NCBI GenBank assembly: GCA_002435955.1
Contig: DIWZ01000033.1
Location: forward strand, 26,055 to 90,054
Length of the DNA stretch: 64,000 bases
Direction: 5' to 3'
Origin: Pelobacter sp. UBA6093
Lineage (GTDB): Bacteria > Desulfobacterota > Desulfuromonadia > Desulfuromonadales > Syntrophotaleaceae
This document shows positions 8,012 through 17,845 of the stretch, piece after piece (within the stretch, counting starts at the first letter, position 1; each line of letters opens with the position of its first letter). The position numbers and the translations under genes were made by a program. The notes under the pieces are model-generated. The model had not been told where the DNA came from. It worked only from the letters and a program-made list of their open reading frames with translations, and did not search any database.

Positions 8012-8746
8012 TCATCCCGGCGCTATTTCCATACATCTGTGTTTAACCCCCTTGACCTGCAAATAATTTCGCGGATCGGCAACCCTTACTGTCAGCAGTA
8101 GCGGCAGGTGTTTGGATGCGTGCCTGGCCAGTGCCGACCAGTAGATGCGTGCATCAATAACTCTGAGTTGCCCCCCCAGATATATCCGATCCCGCCCGCA
8201 AAGCGGCAGCCATGCGGGAAAAGTTCCTGGCCAGAAGGGGCGTCTTGCCATGCGCAAAGTGGGCAACAGCAGCCCTCGACTCAACGGCCAGAAGCTATCG
8301 GCAAAATCCCCCAGCAACAATACCGGACACATGGAGGAATGCATACGGATACCGTCGTTCGCGTCGAGCAGCCGAGCCAGCTGGCGGCGGCGGTGTTGAA
8401 GATTTTCGTGCAGGCGAACATTAAACAGATGCAGAGACTTGCCGGTGATATTAACATCCGCGCACAGACAGTTTCCATCTTGCAGGTCGAGTTGTCGCAC
8501 CGCGCGCAGTGGATAGTAAGAAAGAAAAGCATTACCCCCGGGGGTGCTCGGCCCATAATAATTCATGGCTAGGCGTTCGCCCAGCCAGGCGGCCTGATCG
8601 CCGTCAAGAAGGCCGGCAACCTCCTGCAACGCCACAATATCCGGCCCTGCACGGCTTATAACCTCCAAAACGCGGGCGGCATCTGTGCGACCGTCCGTTC
8701 CCTGGCAACGATGTATGTTGTAGGTCATAATCCGGATGGTGTACAT
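8012..8746 (-). CDS. Endonuclease/exonuclease/phosphatase (EEP) family protein, probably atypical
   Basis: A 244-aa protein with the EEP fold. The N-terminal TYNIHRCQG and ALQEV motifs, which supply the metal-binding Asn and Glu, are present. Two later motifs deviate: the usual GDFN appears as GDFADSF, and the usual SDHLP near the C-terminus is SKHLP, so a catalytic Asn and an Asp appear replaced. The histidine remains. The enzyme may have altered activity or act as a binding protein. Substrates in this superfamily range from DNA to phospholipids and cannot be called here. AAGGACAGT precedes the ATG. gpsA lies 30 bases upstream. Confidence 0.75.
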   Translation of the reverse strand: MYTIRIMTYNIHRCQGTDGRTDAARVLEVISRAGPDIVALQEVAGLLDGDQAAWLGERLAMNYYGPSTPGGNAFLSYYPLRAVRQLDLQDGNCLCADVNITGKSLHLFNVRLHENLQHRRRQLARLLDANDGIRMHSSMCPVLLLGDFADSFWPLSRGLLLPTLRMARRPFWPGTFPAWLPLCGRDRIYLGGQLRVIDARIYWSALARHASKHLPLLLTVRVADPRNYLQVKGVKHRCMEIAPG

Positions 8747-8776
8747 ACTGTCCTTAAAGACACATGACTTTCTGGA

Positions 8777-9778
8777 TCAGGTCAATTCAGCCTTGAGCGA
8801 ACGTTGCATGAGGTCCGCCACCGCATCGCGCGGATCTTTGTTTTCAAACAGAATCAGATACATCTGTTCCATTATGGGGGTTTCCACGCCGAGACGGCGG
8901 CCAAGCTGATAGGCCGAAAGGGTTGTTTTGACCCCTTCCGCCACCATCTTCATACTGGAAAGAATCTCATCCAGTTTGCGGCCGCGGCCGAGCTCAAGCC
9001 CCACACTGCGGTTGCGGGAAAGATCGCCGGTACAGGTCAGCACCAGGTCTCCCATCCCAGACAGTCCCATAAATGTCCGTTCTTCAGCTCCCTTGGCCAA
9101 ACCTATTCTGGTCATTTCCACCAGACCTCGGGTAATCAGCGCGGCTCGGGCATTGTAACCGAATCCGAGTCCATCGGAAATTCCAGCGGCAAGAGCAATG
9201 ACGTTCTTCAGCGCCCCGCCCAGTTCCACGCCGATAACATCCTGGCTTCGATAAACCCGGAAATAATGGTTGCTGAATGTTTTCTGAACCAGGCTGGCAA
9301 TAGCGTCATCCAGCGAAGCTATGGTCAGGGCCGTCGGTATTTCCGCCGCCACTTCCCGCGCAAAGGTTGGTCCGGACAAAAAGGCCAGACGCTTGCAGCG
9401 AGTCTGCGGCAAAACTTCACTCAACACCTCGGACATGGGCATGAGAGTATCGTTTTCGATCCCCTTGGCGGCGGATACCAGCACAGTATCTTTGTCCATA
9501 TAAGGTTCTGCCTGCCTTACCACCGAGCGCATAACCTGGGACGGAGTGACCAGTACCAGAATTTCCTTACCGGCGGCCACCTCACTTAATTCAGAGGTAA
9601 AGGTGAGATTATCATCCAGGGTAAAATCAGGCAGATATAGATCGTTTTTATGGTTTTGGCGCATGCGCGCCACCAGGTCCTGCTCGTGGGCCCAGAGGGT
9701 AACCGCATGCCCTTGTTTAGCCAACAGATCCGCCAGAGTGGTGCCCCAGCTGCCTGCCCCTATCACACCAATATTCAT
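8777..9778 (-). CDS. gpsA: NAD(P)-dependent glycerol-3-phosphate dehydrogenase
   Basis: A 333-aa cytoplasmic enzyme that reduces dihydroxyacetone phosphate to sn-glycerol 3-phosphate for phospholipid synthesis. The N-terminal GVIGAGSWGTTLA is the Rossmann nucleotide loop. The catalytic lysine lies in GVELGGALKNVIALAAG, and GLSGMGDLVLTC is a family signature. AAAGGAGGCGTTA precedes the ATG. It sits 12 bases downstream of the TPR protein gene on the same strand, in a cluster that continues to the EEP-family gene. Confidence 0.96.
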   Translation of the reverse strand: MNIGVIGAGSWGTTLADLLAKQGHAVTLWAHEQDLVARMRQNHKNDLYLPDFTLDDNLTFTSELSEVAAGKEILVLVTPSQVMRSVVRQAEPYMDKDTVLVSAAKGIENDTLMPMSEVLSEVLPQTRCKRLAFLSGPTFAREVAAEIPTALTIASLDDAIASLVQKTFSNHYFRVYRSQDVIGVELGGALKNVIALAAGISDGLGFGYNARAALITRGLVEMTRIGLAKGAEERTFMGLSGMGDLVLTCTGDLSRNRSVGLELGRGRKLDEILSSMKMVAEGVKTTLSAYQLGRRLGVETPIMEQMYLILFENKDPRDAVADLMQRSLKAELT

Positions 9779-9790
9779 TAACGCCTCCTT

Positions 9791-10669
9791 TCAGATGGCC
9801 TGGGTTTTTTTGTTTAACCGCTGCATGACCCGGGCAATGCGCTGCTCCAGAATGGATTCTCTGGCATAACGCCCTGCGAGCCCATTGAGCACCTCCAGCG
9901 CCTTGCGCAACTCGCCGCGTTCTTCATGGATTTGCGCAAGTGTAAAATAGCCCTCCAGCGCAAAGGAGTGATCCGGATAATCGTGACAGAGCCTTTGCAG
10001 CGCCAGTTCGGCATCCTTGAGGTTGCCCTCAAGGAAAAGTACTGAGCCTATACGATAGAGAGCCTCCGGCAAAAGCTTGCTATCCGGGTAATCATTGATC
10101 AAACTTTCGAATTCGATACGGGTCTGTTCAAAATTGTTCATGCGAAAATAGGTATCCGCAATCTCGTACTGGACATTTTCGCTTTCCAGCGGCTTGCGGT
10201 CCAGAATCTTTTGATAGGCAACCAGCGCCCCCCCATAATCCTGAAGACGGTACTTGTAGATTTCAGCTACTCTCAAACGCGCTGTCTGACACCAGGAACT
10301 ATCGGGATAATCGCGCTCAACCAGCAAAAAGGACAGGAGAGCCTCCTTTTCCTTATGCAGATTCAAAAGCAGAATATCTCCGGAGAGCAGCAACGCCTGG
10401 GGTGCCTGTGGGGTCGCCGGATAATGTTCATGCAGGCTGCGCAACTGGCTTATAGCCCTGCGGTAAGAGCCCTTTTCTATAAGTTTTTCAGCCCGTCTGA
10501 ATAAGGCCTTATGCGTTTCGTCCAGACGTAAATGGTAAATATACAGGCCGAAAAACAACGGCAGCAGAAGACAGCTTCCCAGCAGCCAGGCTCGGCGCTT
10601 ATTCGAAATCTTCCGGGCTCTCTTCCGTTCCTCCTTCAAGAGCTGTTTCTTCAGCCTCTTCAGTTCCAT
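9791..10669 (-). CDS. TPR-repeat protein with N-terminal membrane anchor
   Basis: A protein of about 292 aa. A strongly basic cytoplasmic N-terminus (LKRLKKQLLKEERKRARK) is followed by one transmembrane helix (GSCLLLPLFFGLYIYHL), then six or so tetratricopeptide-like repeats such as EALLSFLLVERDYPDSSW and QTRIEFESLINDYPDSKL, presumably facing the periplasm. This resembles YbgF/BamD-type scaffolds, but there is no lipobox. The reading frame is open to 10726 inside gyrA. I choose the ATG at 10669, just after GAGGAAA, which still overlaps the end of gyrA by 71 bases. Its function is unknown; it is a probable protein-protein scaffold. Confidence 0.75.
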   Translation of the reverse strand: MELKRLKKQLLKEERKRARKISNKRRAWLLGSCLLLPLFFGLYIYHLRLDETHKALFRRAEKLIEKGSYRRAISQLRSLHEHYPATPQAPQALLLSGDILLLNLHKEKEALLSFLLVERDYPDSSWCQTARLRVAEIYKYRLQDYGGALVAYQKILDRKPLESENVQYEIADTYFRMNNFEQTRIEFESLINDYPDSKLLPEALYRIGSVLFLEGNLKDAELALQRLCHDYPDHSFALEGYFTLAQIHEERGELRKALEVLNGLAGRYARESILEQRIARVMQRLNKKTQAI

Positions 10670-13106
10670 TTTCCTCATCTTTTTCGGCAAGTTTGGCAAC
10701 TGCAACAATGCGCTCGCCCTGCTCAAGTACCATCAGTCTGACCCCTTGCGTATTGCGACCGATAATGGAGAGATCGCCAACGCGCGTGCGCAGTACCTTG
10801 CCGCCGTCGGTGATGAACATCAGATCAAAATCGTCGTTGATGAGTTTTATATCCACGACCTGGCCGTTACGCTCGGAGGTCTTGATGGTTATGATACCCT
10901 TTCCGCCGCGCCCTTGCTGACGATACTCATCCAGATTGGTTCGTTTGCCGAAGCCTTTTTCTGTCACTGTCACCAACGTGGCGGACGTCGTATCGGAAAC
11001 AACCTCCATGCCTATGACACGATCATCCCCTTCAAGCTGCATCCCTCGCACACCACGCGAAGTACGTCCCATCGGGCGGGCTTCCTTTTCGGGAAACCGA
11101 ATGGCTTTGCCGTTTTTGCTGGCCAGCAGAACATCCATTCCACCATCCGTGAGTCGCGTAGAGACCAGTCGATCGCCTTCATCGACAGTCAAGGCGATAA
11201 TGCCGCCGACCCGGGGATTGGCATAGGCCATAAGGTCGGTTTTTTTGACGATACCGTTCTGCGTAGCAAAGATGATAAAACGATCTTCTATAAATTCCTT
11301 AACCGGAAGAATGCTGGTGACATTTTCGCCACTGCTCAGTTGCAGCAGATTGACGATGGCCTTGCCGCGTGAAGCCCTGCCGCCCTGCGGAATCTCGTGC
11401 ACCTTCAGCCAATAAACTTTCCCGGCATCGGTAAAAACAAGCACATAAGAATGGGTCGAAGCTATGAAAAGCAGCTCGACAAAATCCTCTTCCTTGGGTC
11501 GCATGCCAGTTGCGCCTTTGCCGCCGCGACGCTGAGAGCGGTACAGCGAAACCGCATTACGCTTGATATAGCCGGAATGGGATACGGTTACCACCATATC
11601 CTCATCGACAATTAAATCTTCCAGCGAAAGGTCGCCCTTGCGGTCAACGATTTCCGTGCGCCGCGGATCGGCAAACTTTTCTTTGATTTCGTGCAGTTCA
11701 CTCTTAATAATATTGAGGATTTCCACATCACTGGCAAGTATTTCCTTAAGGCGTTGAATCAGGGAAAGAATTTCCTGATATTCAGCCATGATCTTGTCCC
11801 GCTCCATTCCGGTAAGTCGGTGCAGGCGCATATCCAGAATTGCCTGGGACTGAATCTCCGACAATGCAAACCGCTCGATGAGGCGTTCCTTGGCTTCACG
11901 CGGACTGTTCGATTGTTTGATGATGGAAATCACTTCATCAAGATTTTCCAGGGCGATTTTAAAGCCCTCGAGAATATGTGCCTTTTCCTCGGCCTTGCGC
12001 AGCTCGAAAATACAGCGGCGAGTTACGATTTCCTTGCGGTGGTCGATAAAACGTTCCAACACCTCCCGCAGACTCAATACGCGGGGTTGACCGTTCACAA
12101 TGGCCAGCATGATGATGCCGAACGACGATTGCATGGCCGTCATTTTATAGAGCTGATTGAGAATGACTTCCGGAATAACATCCTTTTTCAGCTCAATGAC
12201 AACACGCACCCCGTCACGGTCCGATTCGTCACGCAAATCGGAGATCCCCTCGATTTTGCGGGTTTTGACCAACTCGGCGATTTTTTCAATCAATCGCGCC
12301 TTATTTACCTGATAGGGTACTTCGGAGATGACTATTTTCTCCCGACCAGTACGTCGGTCTTTCTCCACCAAAGCGCGTGCCCGCATATGCACGATCCCGC
12401 GCCCTGTTTCATAGGCCTGGCGAATGCCGTCGCGACCGAGAATAAATCCTGCCGTGGGAAAATCGGGCCCCGGAATCAGGCGGTACAGGTCCTCGTTGTC
12501 AAAGGTCGGATCGTCCATAATGGCGATCAGACCATCGATGACCTCCCCAAGGTTATGGGGAGGAATCTTGGTCGCCATGCCAACCGCAATCCCTTCGGAT
12601 CCGTTGACCAGCAGGTTGGGAAATTTGCACGGGAAAACCAGCGGCTCCTGCAACGAATCATCGTAGTTGGGACCAAAATCGACGGTCTCTTTTTCCAGGT
12701 CGGCCAGCAATTCGTGGGCCAGTTTATCCATACGTACTTCGGTATAACGCATCGCCGCGGCGCTGTCCCCATCAAGAGAACCAAAATTACCCTGACCATC
12801 GACCAGCGGATAGCGCATGGCAAAATCCTGTGCCATGCGAACAATGGTATCGTACACTGCGGAGTCGCCATGCGGGTGATACTTACCGATGACATCGCCG
12901 ACCACACGCGCTGATTTCTTGTAAGGCTTGTTAAAAGCGTTGCCCAGTTCGTGCATGGCGAACAATACACGTCGATGAACCGGTTTCAGCCCGTCCCGGA
13001 TATCCGGAAGGGCTCGCCCTACAATAACGCTCATGGCGTAGTCCATGTAGGACTTGCGCAGTTCGTCCTCTATATTGACAGTAATCTTATTTTGTTCCGA
13101 TAACAT
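10599..13106 (-). CDS. gyrA: DNA gyrase subunit A
   Basis: An 835-aa protein that cuts and rejoins the G-segment DNA during negative supercoiling. The active-site tyrosine is in the AAAMRYTEVRM segment near residue 120, and the quinolone region reads HPHGDSAVYDTIVRMAQDF, with the wild-type Ser and Asp. The C-terminal beta-pinwheel begins with the gyrase-box-like QRRGGKGATGM. The tail is acidic (TEEAEETALEGGTEESPEDFE). The start follows GCGGAGGATAAGGC. It is 67 bases downstream of gyrB, in the dnaA-dnaN-recF-gyrB-gyrA order. Confidence 0.98.
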   Translation of the reverse strand: MLSEQNKITVNIEDELRKSYMDYAMSVIVGRALPDIRDGLKPVHRRVLFAMHELGNAFNKPYKKSARVVGDVIGKYHPHGDSAVYDTIVRMAQDFAMRYPLVDGQGNFGSLDGDSAAAMRYTEVRMDKLAHELLADLEKETVDFGPNYDDSLQEPLVFPCKFPNLLVNGSEGIAVGMATKIPPHNLGEVIDGLIAIMDDPTFDNEDLYRLIPGPDFPTAGFILGRDGIRQAYETGRGIVHMRARALVEKDRRTGREKIVISEVPYQVNKARLIEKIAELVKTRKIEGISDLRDESDRDGVRVVIELKKDVIPEVILNQLYKMTAMQSSFGIIMLAIVNGQPRVLSLREVLERFIDHRKEIVTRRCIFELRKAEEKAHILEGFKIALENLDEVISIIKQSNSPREAKERLIERFALSEIQSQAILDMRLHRLTGMERDKIMAEYQEILSLIQRLKEILASDVEILNIIKSELHEIKEKFADPRRTEIVDRKGDLSLEDLIVDEDMVVTVSHSGYIKRNAVSLYRSQRRGGKGATGMRPKEEDFVELLFIASTHSYVLVFTDAGKVYWLKVHEIPQGGRASRGKAIVNLLQLSSGENVTSILPVKEFIEDRFIIFATQNGIVKKTDLMAYANPRVGGIIALTVDEGDRLVSTRLTDGGMDVLLASKNGKAIRFPEKEARPMGRTSRGVRGMQLEGDDRVIGMEVVSDTTSATLVTVTEKGFGKRTNLDEYRQQGRGGKGIITIKTSERNGQVVDIKLINDDFDLMFITDGGKVLRTRVGDLSIIGRNTQGVRLMVLEQGERIVAVAKLAEKDEENGTEEAEETALEGGTEESPEDFE

Positions 13107-13173
13107 GCCTTATCCTCCGCGGGAAACCCGGATTGTGTAGCTGGATGGAGCATCGTCCGGCGCAGGCCGTAGG

Positions 13174-15561
13174 TCAGATGTCGAGGTTCTGAACGTTTAT
13201 GGCGTTTTTTTCTATGAATTCACGCCGCGGTTCTACCTGATCACCCATCAAAACAGTAAATATTTCATTAGCTTCCACCGCATCTTCAACCTTGACCTGC
13301 AGAAGAACGCGCTTCTCGGGATCCATGGTGGTTTCCCACAACTGATCCGGGTTCATCTCACCCAAACCTTTATACCGCTGTATGTACTGCCCCTTGCGTG
13401 CCCTGGTCTGAAAATATTCAAGCAAATCCTTGCTATTGGTGATGGCAGTCTCCTCTTTACCTTCCGTGGTGATGAGGGTCCTGTCATCGCAGCAGTTTTC
13501 CTGGACTTTGTTATAGGCCTGCAGCAACAGATGGTATTCATGGGAAGAAAGCAATTCCAGCACCTGACGGTCGATACGTGCACGCACGTTGCCCATGGTG
13601 AACAGAATGCGGTCAGGTTCATTGAAGAGTTGGAAGTCGGCGTGGGGAGCGGACTCTCTCAACCTTTCGACCAGCGGGGTGAGATCCACCATATCTTCAA
13701 ACCCGTTACGAATACGACCTTCCACAAAAATGCGCAGAACCTCGTTTTTAACCCCTTTTAAAACAATTTTTTCAAAAAGATGGTTGTATTCGAGAATATT
13801 GCGCAAGGTCGGAATAATCTGCTTGCCGCGCAAGACCTTACCGCTTTTTTGGAGTTCAATAGAAACTCCATCGACCCCTTCATCCAGCAGGTATTCGGTG
13901 AGTGATGGCTCGTCCTTGAGATAAAGTTCCTTTTTCCCTCGCTTTGCCTTGTACAGCGGTGGTTGCGCTATATACAGGTAACCACGTTCAATCAATTCGG
14001 GCATCTGCCGGAAAAAGAACGTCAACAACAGGGTGCGGATATGTGAGCCGTCCACGTCAGCATCGGTCATGATGATAATGCGATGATAACGAATCTTTGC
14101 TATATCGAAATCGCCCTTGCCGATGCCGGTACCCATGGCTGTGATCAGGGTGCGGATCTCGTTGGAAGTCAACATCTTGTCAAAGCGGGCTTTTTCGACA
14201 TTAAGAATCTTGCCCTTGAGGGGCAAAATGGCCTGGAAACGCCGGTCGCGGCCCTGCTTTGCGCTGCCGCCGGCGCTGTCACCTTCGACCAGGTAAATTT
14301 CGCACAAGGCTGGGTCTTTTTCCTGGCAATCGGCCAGTTTTCCCGGTAAGGCAAGACCATCCAAAACCCCTTTACGGCGTGTCAGGTCACGAGCCTTGCG
14401 TGCCGCCTCGCGAGCCCTGGCTGCTTCGATACCCTTTTCCAGAATACGTTTGGCAATCGAAGGATTTTCCTCCAGAAAAGTGGCCAGTTTTTCGTTGATT
14501 ATGGTTTCGACGTAGCCCTTGATTTCAGAATTGCCGAGTTTGGTTTTGGTCTGCCCTTCGAACTGCGGATCCGGTACCTTCACGGAAATGACCGCTGCCA
14601 TGCCTTCGCGCAAATCGTCGCCGGAAATGGCTGTTTTCACATTTTTGAGCAAATTGTTGCCAGTGGCGTAGCTATTCATGGTGCGCGTCAAGGCGGCTTT
14701 GAAACCGATAAGATGCGTACCGCCCTCGTGGGTGTTTATATTGTTTGCGAAGGAAAAAATTTTCTCGTCGTAGCCGTCGTTGTACTGGAAGGCCACTTCA
14801 ATCTGCACACCTTCGCGTTCGCCGGTAAAAAAGATGGGCTCGGCATGCAACGGCGTCTTGGCACGATTCAGATAGCTGACAAACGAAACAATGCCCCCCT
14901 CATAATGGAAATCATGTCGCTTATCGGAGCGTTCATCCACAATATGAATGGTTACGCCACCGTTGAGAAAAGCCAGCTCCCGCAAACGCCTCGACAAAAT
15001 TTCAAAAGAGAAATCGGTTGTTTCAAAAATTTCAGGATCCGGCCAGAAGGTGATGCGTGTGCCCCGCTTGGCGGTTTCACCTTCTTCGCGCAACGGAGCG
15101 TCCGGTGCTCCACGCTGATAACTTTGCCGGTAAATACGACCTTTGCGTCGAATTTCCAAATCCAGTTTTTTTGACAGGGCGTTAACTACCGATACGCCAA
15201 CTCCGTGCAAACCACCGGAAACCTTATAGGAATCGCTATCGAATTTTCCGCCGGCATGCAGTACCGTCATGACCACTTCGGCGGCCGATTTTTTTTGGGT
15301 TGAATGCATATCCACGGGGATACCGCGACCGTTATCTTCTACCGTTACCGATCCATCCATATGCAAAATAACGGTAATTTCATCACATACCCCGGCCAGA
15401 CTTTCGTCTATGGAATTATCCACCACCTCGTAAACCAAATGATGTAAACCCGCTATTCCGGTCGAACCGATATACATGGCCGGGCGTTTACGCACCGCCG
15501 ACAGACCTTCCAGAACCTTGATACTATCGGCTCCGTATTCTCTTTGGTTGGTATCCGTCAT
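13174..15561 (-). CDS. gyrB: DNA gyrase subunit B
   Basis: A 795-aa ATPase subunit of gyrase. The GHKL ATP site shows EVVDNSIDESLAG, VEDNGRGIPVDMH and GGLHGVGVSVVNALS. The TOPRIM domain has EGDSAGGSAKQGRDR, IMTDADVDGSHIRTLLL and the PLKGKILNVEKAR stretch. The length is normal for the bacterial family. GAGGACTTT precedes the ATG. Only 19 bases separate it from recF, so it is probably co-transcribed with it. Confidence 0.98.
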   Translation of the reverse strand: MTDTNQREYGADSIKVLEGLSAVRKRPAMYIGSTGIAGLHHLVYEVVDNSIDESLAGVCDEITVILHMDGSVTVEDNGRGIPVDMHSTQKKSAAEVVMTVLHAGGKFDSDSYKVSGGLHGVGVSVVNALSKKLDLEIRRKGRIYRQSYQRGAPDAPLREEGETAKRGTRITFWPDPEIFETTDFSFEILSRRLRELAFLNGGVTIHIVDERSDKRHDFHYEGGIVSFVSYLNRAKTPLHAEPIFFTGEREGVQIEVAFQYNDGYDEKIFSFANNINTHEGGTHLIGFKAALTRTMNSYATGNNLLKNVKTAISGDDLREGMAAVISVKVPDPQFEGQTKTKLGNSEIKGYVETIINEKLATFLEENPSIAKRILEKGIEAARAREAARKARDLTRRKGVLDGLALPGKLADCQEKDPALCEIYLVEGDSAGGSAKQGRDRRFQAILPLKGKILNVEKARFDKMLTSNEIRTLITAMGTGIGKGDFDIAKIRYHRIIIMTDADVDGSHIRTLLLTFFFRQMPELIERGYLYIAQPPLYKAKRGKKELYLKDEPSLTEYLLDEGVDGVSIELQKSGKVLRGKQIIPTLRNILEYNHLFEKIVLKGVKNEVLRIFVEGRIRNGFEDMVDLTPLVERLRESAPHADFQLFNEPDRILFTMGNVRARIDRQVLELLSSHEYHLLLQAYNKVQENCCDDRTLITTEGKEETAITNSKDLLEYFQTRARKGQYIQRYKGLGEMNPDQLWETTMDPEKRVLLQVKVEDAVEANEIFTVLMGDQVEPRREFIEKNAINVQNLDI

Positions 15562-15580
15562 AAAGTCCTCATAACAGGTA

Positions 15581-16669
15581 TTAGTAATCGCAAAGTATTC
15601 CCTCCTGCACTCGAAAGGCCCGCATGTTATTGAATCCGGCGTTTTGTAGAGGGGATAATTCCGTGCAGGTTATAAACACCTGCCCTCTTCTTTCGAGTAG
15701 AAAACGAAAGAAAAAATCCAGGCGTTTGCGATCGAGTTCGCTGGTCATATCGTCCAGTAATAGCAGCGGTACTGAGCCTGTCTCCTGTTCAAGATCACGT
15801 ATCTGGGCAGTTTTAAAAGCCAGAATGAACGAGCGCTGTTGACCTTGGGAGCCGTACAACCCAAGTACCCGGTTATTCACCATGAAAACCGGATCATCCC
15901 TATGTGGGCCGGCCATGGTCATACCATATTTTTTTTCCCTGGCATTTTCCTTCTCCAGGTTGCGGCGCAACTCTTCCGCCAAATCTGTAAACGTATCGTA
16001 ACTGGTGGGGTAAACCAAATTGGCAATTTCCCGGCCAGCGCAAATTTCACCATAGGCTTCGCGCAAAAGTGGAAGCATACGCTCCAGATATTGCCGACGC
16101 GCTAACCGCACCAGGGCTCCTGCCCGGATCAGTTCTTCTGTCCAGGGGAACAAAAGAACTGGCGAGGCTCCTTCTTTCAGCAGTGCATTTCTCTGACGCA
16201 GACAGCGTTGGTAAGCCCTTGCCTGGTCAAGAAAAGAAGGTTTTGTATGGCACAGGGCACGGTCGATCAGAGATCTTCTGCCTGCCGGGGAGCCTTTCGT
16301 GATGCTGACTTCTTCAGGTGCGAAGAGTACAGATGGAAAACGACCAAACATTTCATTGCTATGCTGCGGTCGTTTGCCATTTATCTGCAAATTTTTTTGG
16401 TCACTCGAAATTGTCAGGCAAACATTTTCGGTTAACTTTTCGTTGTAAAATTCCCCTGCTACGCGGCAGTGTCTATCCGCGGGTCCAATTAATTCCTCAT
16501 TTCGACCGCGACGGAAACTTTTATAGTGTCCTAATAAATAAATGGCTTCCAGGGTATTGGTTTTTCCCTGGGCATTATCGCCGTAGAGGATATTGAATCC
16601 TGCTTCCGGGTGTATTTCAGCGGTCGGGATATTCCGATAGTTATGCAGAATAAGCCGTGTCAGCGTCAT
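15581..16669 (-). CDS. recF: DNA replication/repair protein RecF
   Basis: A 362-aa SMC-like ATPase that helps load RecA at gaps with RecO and RecR. Walker A is YGDNAQGKTNTLEAIYLLG, the ABC-type signature region is LYGSQGQQRSFILAFK, and Walker B is LLLLDDMTSELD. AAGGCGAACTTC precedes the ATG at 16669. It lies 57 bases downstream of dnaN in the conserved origin cluster. Confidence 0.97.
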   Translation of the reverse strand: MTLTRLILHNYRNIPTAEIHPEAGFNILYGDNAQGKTNTLEAIYLLGHYKSFRRGRNEELIGPADRHCRVAGEFYNEKLTENVCLTISSDQKNLQINGKRPQHSNEMFGRFPSVLFAPEEVSITKGSPAGRRSLIDRALCHTKPSFLDQARAYQRCLRQRNALLKEGASPVLLFPWTEELIRAGALVRLARRQYLERMLPLLREAYGEICAGREIANLVYPTSYDTFTDLAEELRRNLEKENAREKKYGMTMAGPHRDDPVFMVNNRVLGLYGSQGQQRSFILAFKTAQIRDLEQETGSVPLLLLDDMTSELDRKRLDFFFRFLLERRGQVFITCTELSPLQNAGFNNMRAFRVQEGILCDY

Positions 16670-16726
16670 GAAGTTCGCCTTGCCATACCGGGGGTGGCTT
16701 ATTTTCCTGGCACAACCCGCAGCGTA

Positions 16727-17845
16727 CTATAGCCTCATTGGCATGATGACCGCAAGATAGTCGTCATCGCCAGTGGGGGTGATAAGTCCCGGCGATAGTT
16801 GGTCACGTAATGCCAGGTCAATCTTTTCAGAGTCCAAAGTCGAAAGAATATCGATAAGATATCTCGCATTAAAGCCGATGGAAAGCTCATCTTCCAGGTA
16901 CTCTATTTCAAAATCTTCCCGTGCATCACCGAATTCGGGATTGGACGATGACATTGTGAGCAGATTTTCCTGGAAATCAATTTTTACGCCTTTGGATTTT
17001 TCACTCGACAGGATAGCCATACGTCGTAGGGCATGCAGAAAATCTTCTCGGGGGATAGCCGTTTTTATTGCGTTATTGGCAGGAATAACCCGGTTGTAAT
17101 CAGGAAATTCCCCATCGACAAGTCGCATTACAATGATCGTCTGGCCTTTTTTAACAACTGCGTTGTTATCCATGAATCCAAGGGAAATATCCCCATCCCC
17201 TTCATCGGAAATTTTACGTAATTCAACCACGCCTTTGCGGGGAAAAATAACGCCTTTAATCAATGGTTCAACATGTGAACAATCAAGAGGAGTTTGCATG
17301 AGAGCTAAACGATGTCCATCGGTAGCGACAAATCGTAAAACTTGATGTCCCTTATCCTCTAGAGCACGCAGATAAATACCATTAAGATTATATTTACTCT
17401 CGTCAGTTGACATGGAAAAGGCTGTTTTTTCAATCAACCGTTTTAGGATGCTGCTTTGAATCTGAAAAAATTGCTCTTTTTCGATTTGTGGAAAATATGG
17501 AAATTCATCCGCGGATAAACCCACAATGTTAAAAACCGACTTTCCGCACCGAATCTCTATCCAACAATTATCCTTGGCATTAAAAGAAATCTCCTTTTCT
17601 GGAAGTTCTTTAATGATTTCAAATAATTTTTTGGCTGAAACGGTTATTCTTCCCGGCGTGGTTACTTTTGCCGGATAAGCGGATTTCATTCCAACTTCCA
17701 GGTCCGTGGCAGTTAACAGAATATGGTCTGATTCGGCCTCGATAAGTACGTTGGCGAGAATGGGAATTGTATTCTTCTTTTCAACAATACTCTGAACCCG
17801 TGCCAGCCCTTTGAGAAATGATTCTTTTTCGATGGAAAAATTCAT
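16727..17845 (-). CDS. dnaN: DNA polymerase III beta sliding clamp
   Basis: A 372-aa ring-forming processivity clamp with the usual three repeated domains. It begins MNFSIEKESFLKGLARVQ and ends DDYLAVIMPMRL, the latter forming part of the hydrophobic partner-binding pocket. The ATG at 17845 follows a GGGGG run at 5-base spacing; a TTG at 17860 is also in frame but has no ribosome site. The 245-base gap to dnaA contains origin-like sequence. Confidence 0.97.
   Translation of the reverse strand: MNFSIEKESFLKGLARVQSIVEKKNTIPILANVLIEAESDHILLTATDLEVGMKSAYPAKVTTPGRITVSAKKLFEIIKELPEKEISFNAKDNCWIEIRCGKSVFNIVGLSADEFPYFPQIEKEQFFQIQSSILKRLIEKTAFSMSTDESKYNLNGIYLRALEDKGHQVLRFVATDGHRLALMQTPLDCSHVEPLIKGVIFPRKGVVELRKISDEGDGDISLGFMDNNAVVKKGQTIIVMRLVDGEFPDYNRVIPANNAIKTAIPREDFLHALRRMAILSSEKSKGVKIDFQENLLTMSSSNPEFGDAREDFEIEYLEDELSIGFNARYLIDILSTLDSEKIDLALRDQLSPGLITPTGDDDYLAVIMPMRL

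Noticed and set aside
11691..12914. 407-residue ORF antisense to gyrA
   Set aside because: Exact shadow of gyrA codons; gyrA is intact and highly conserved.
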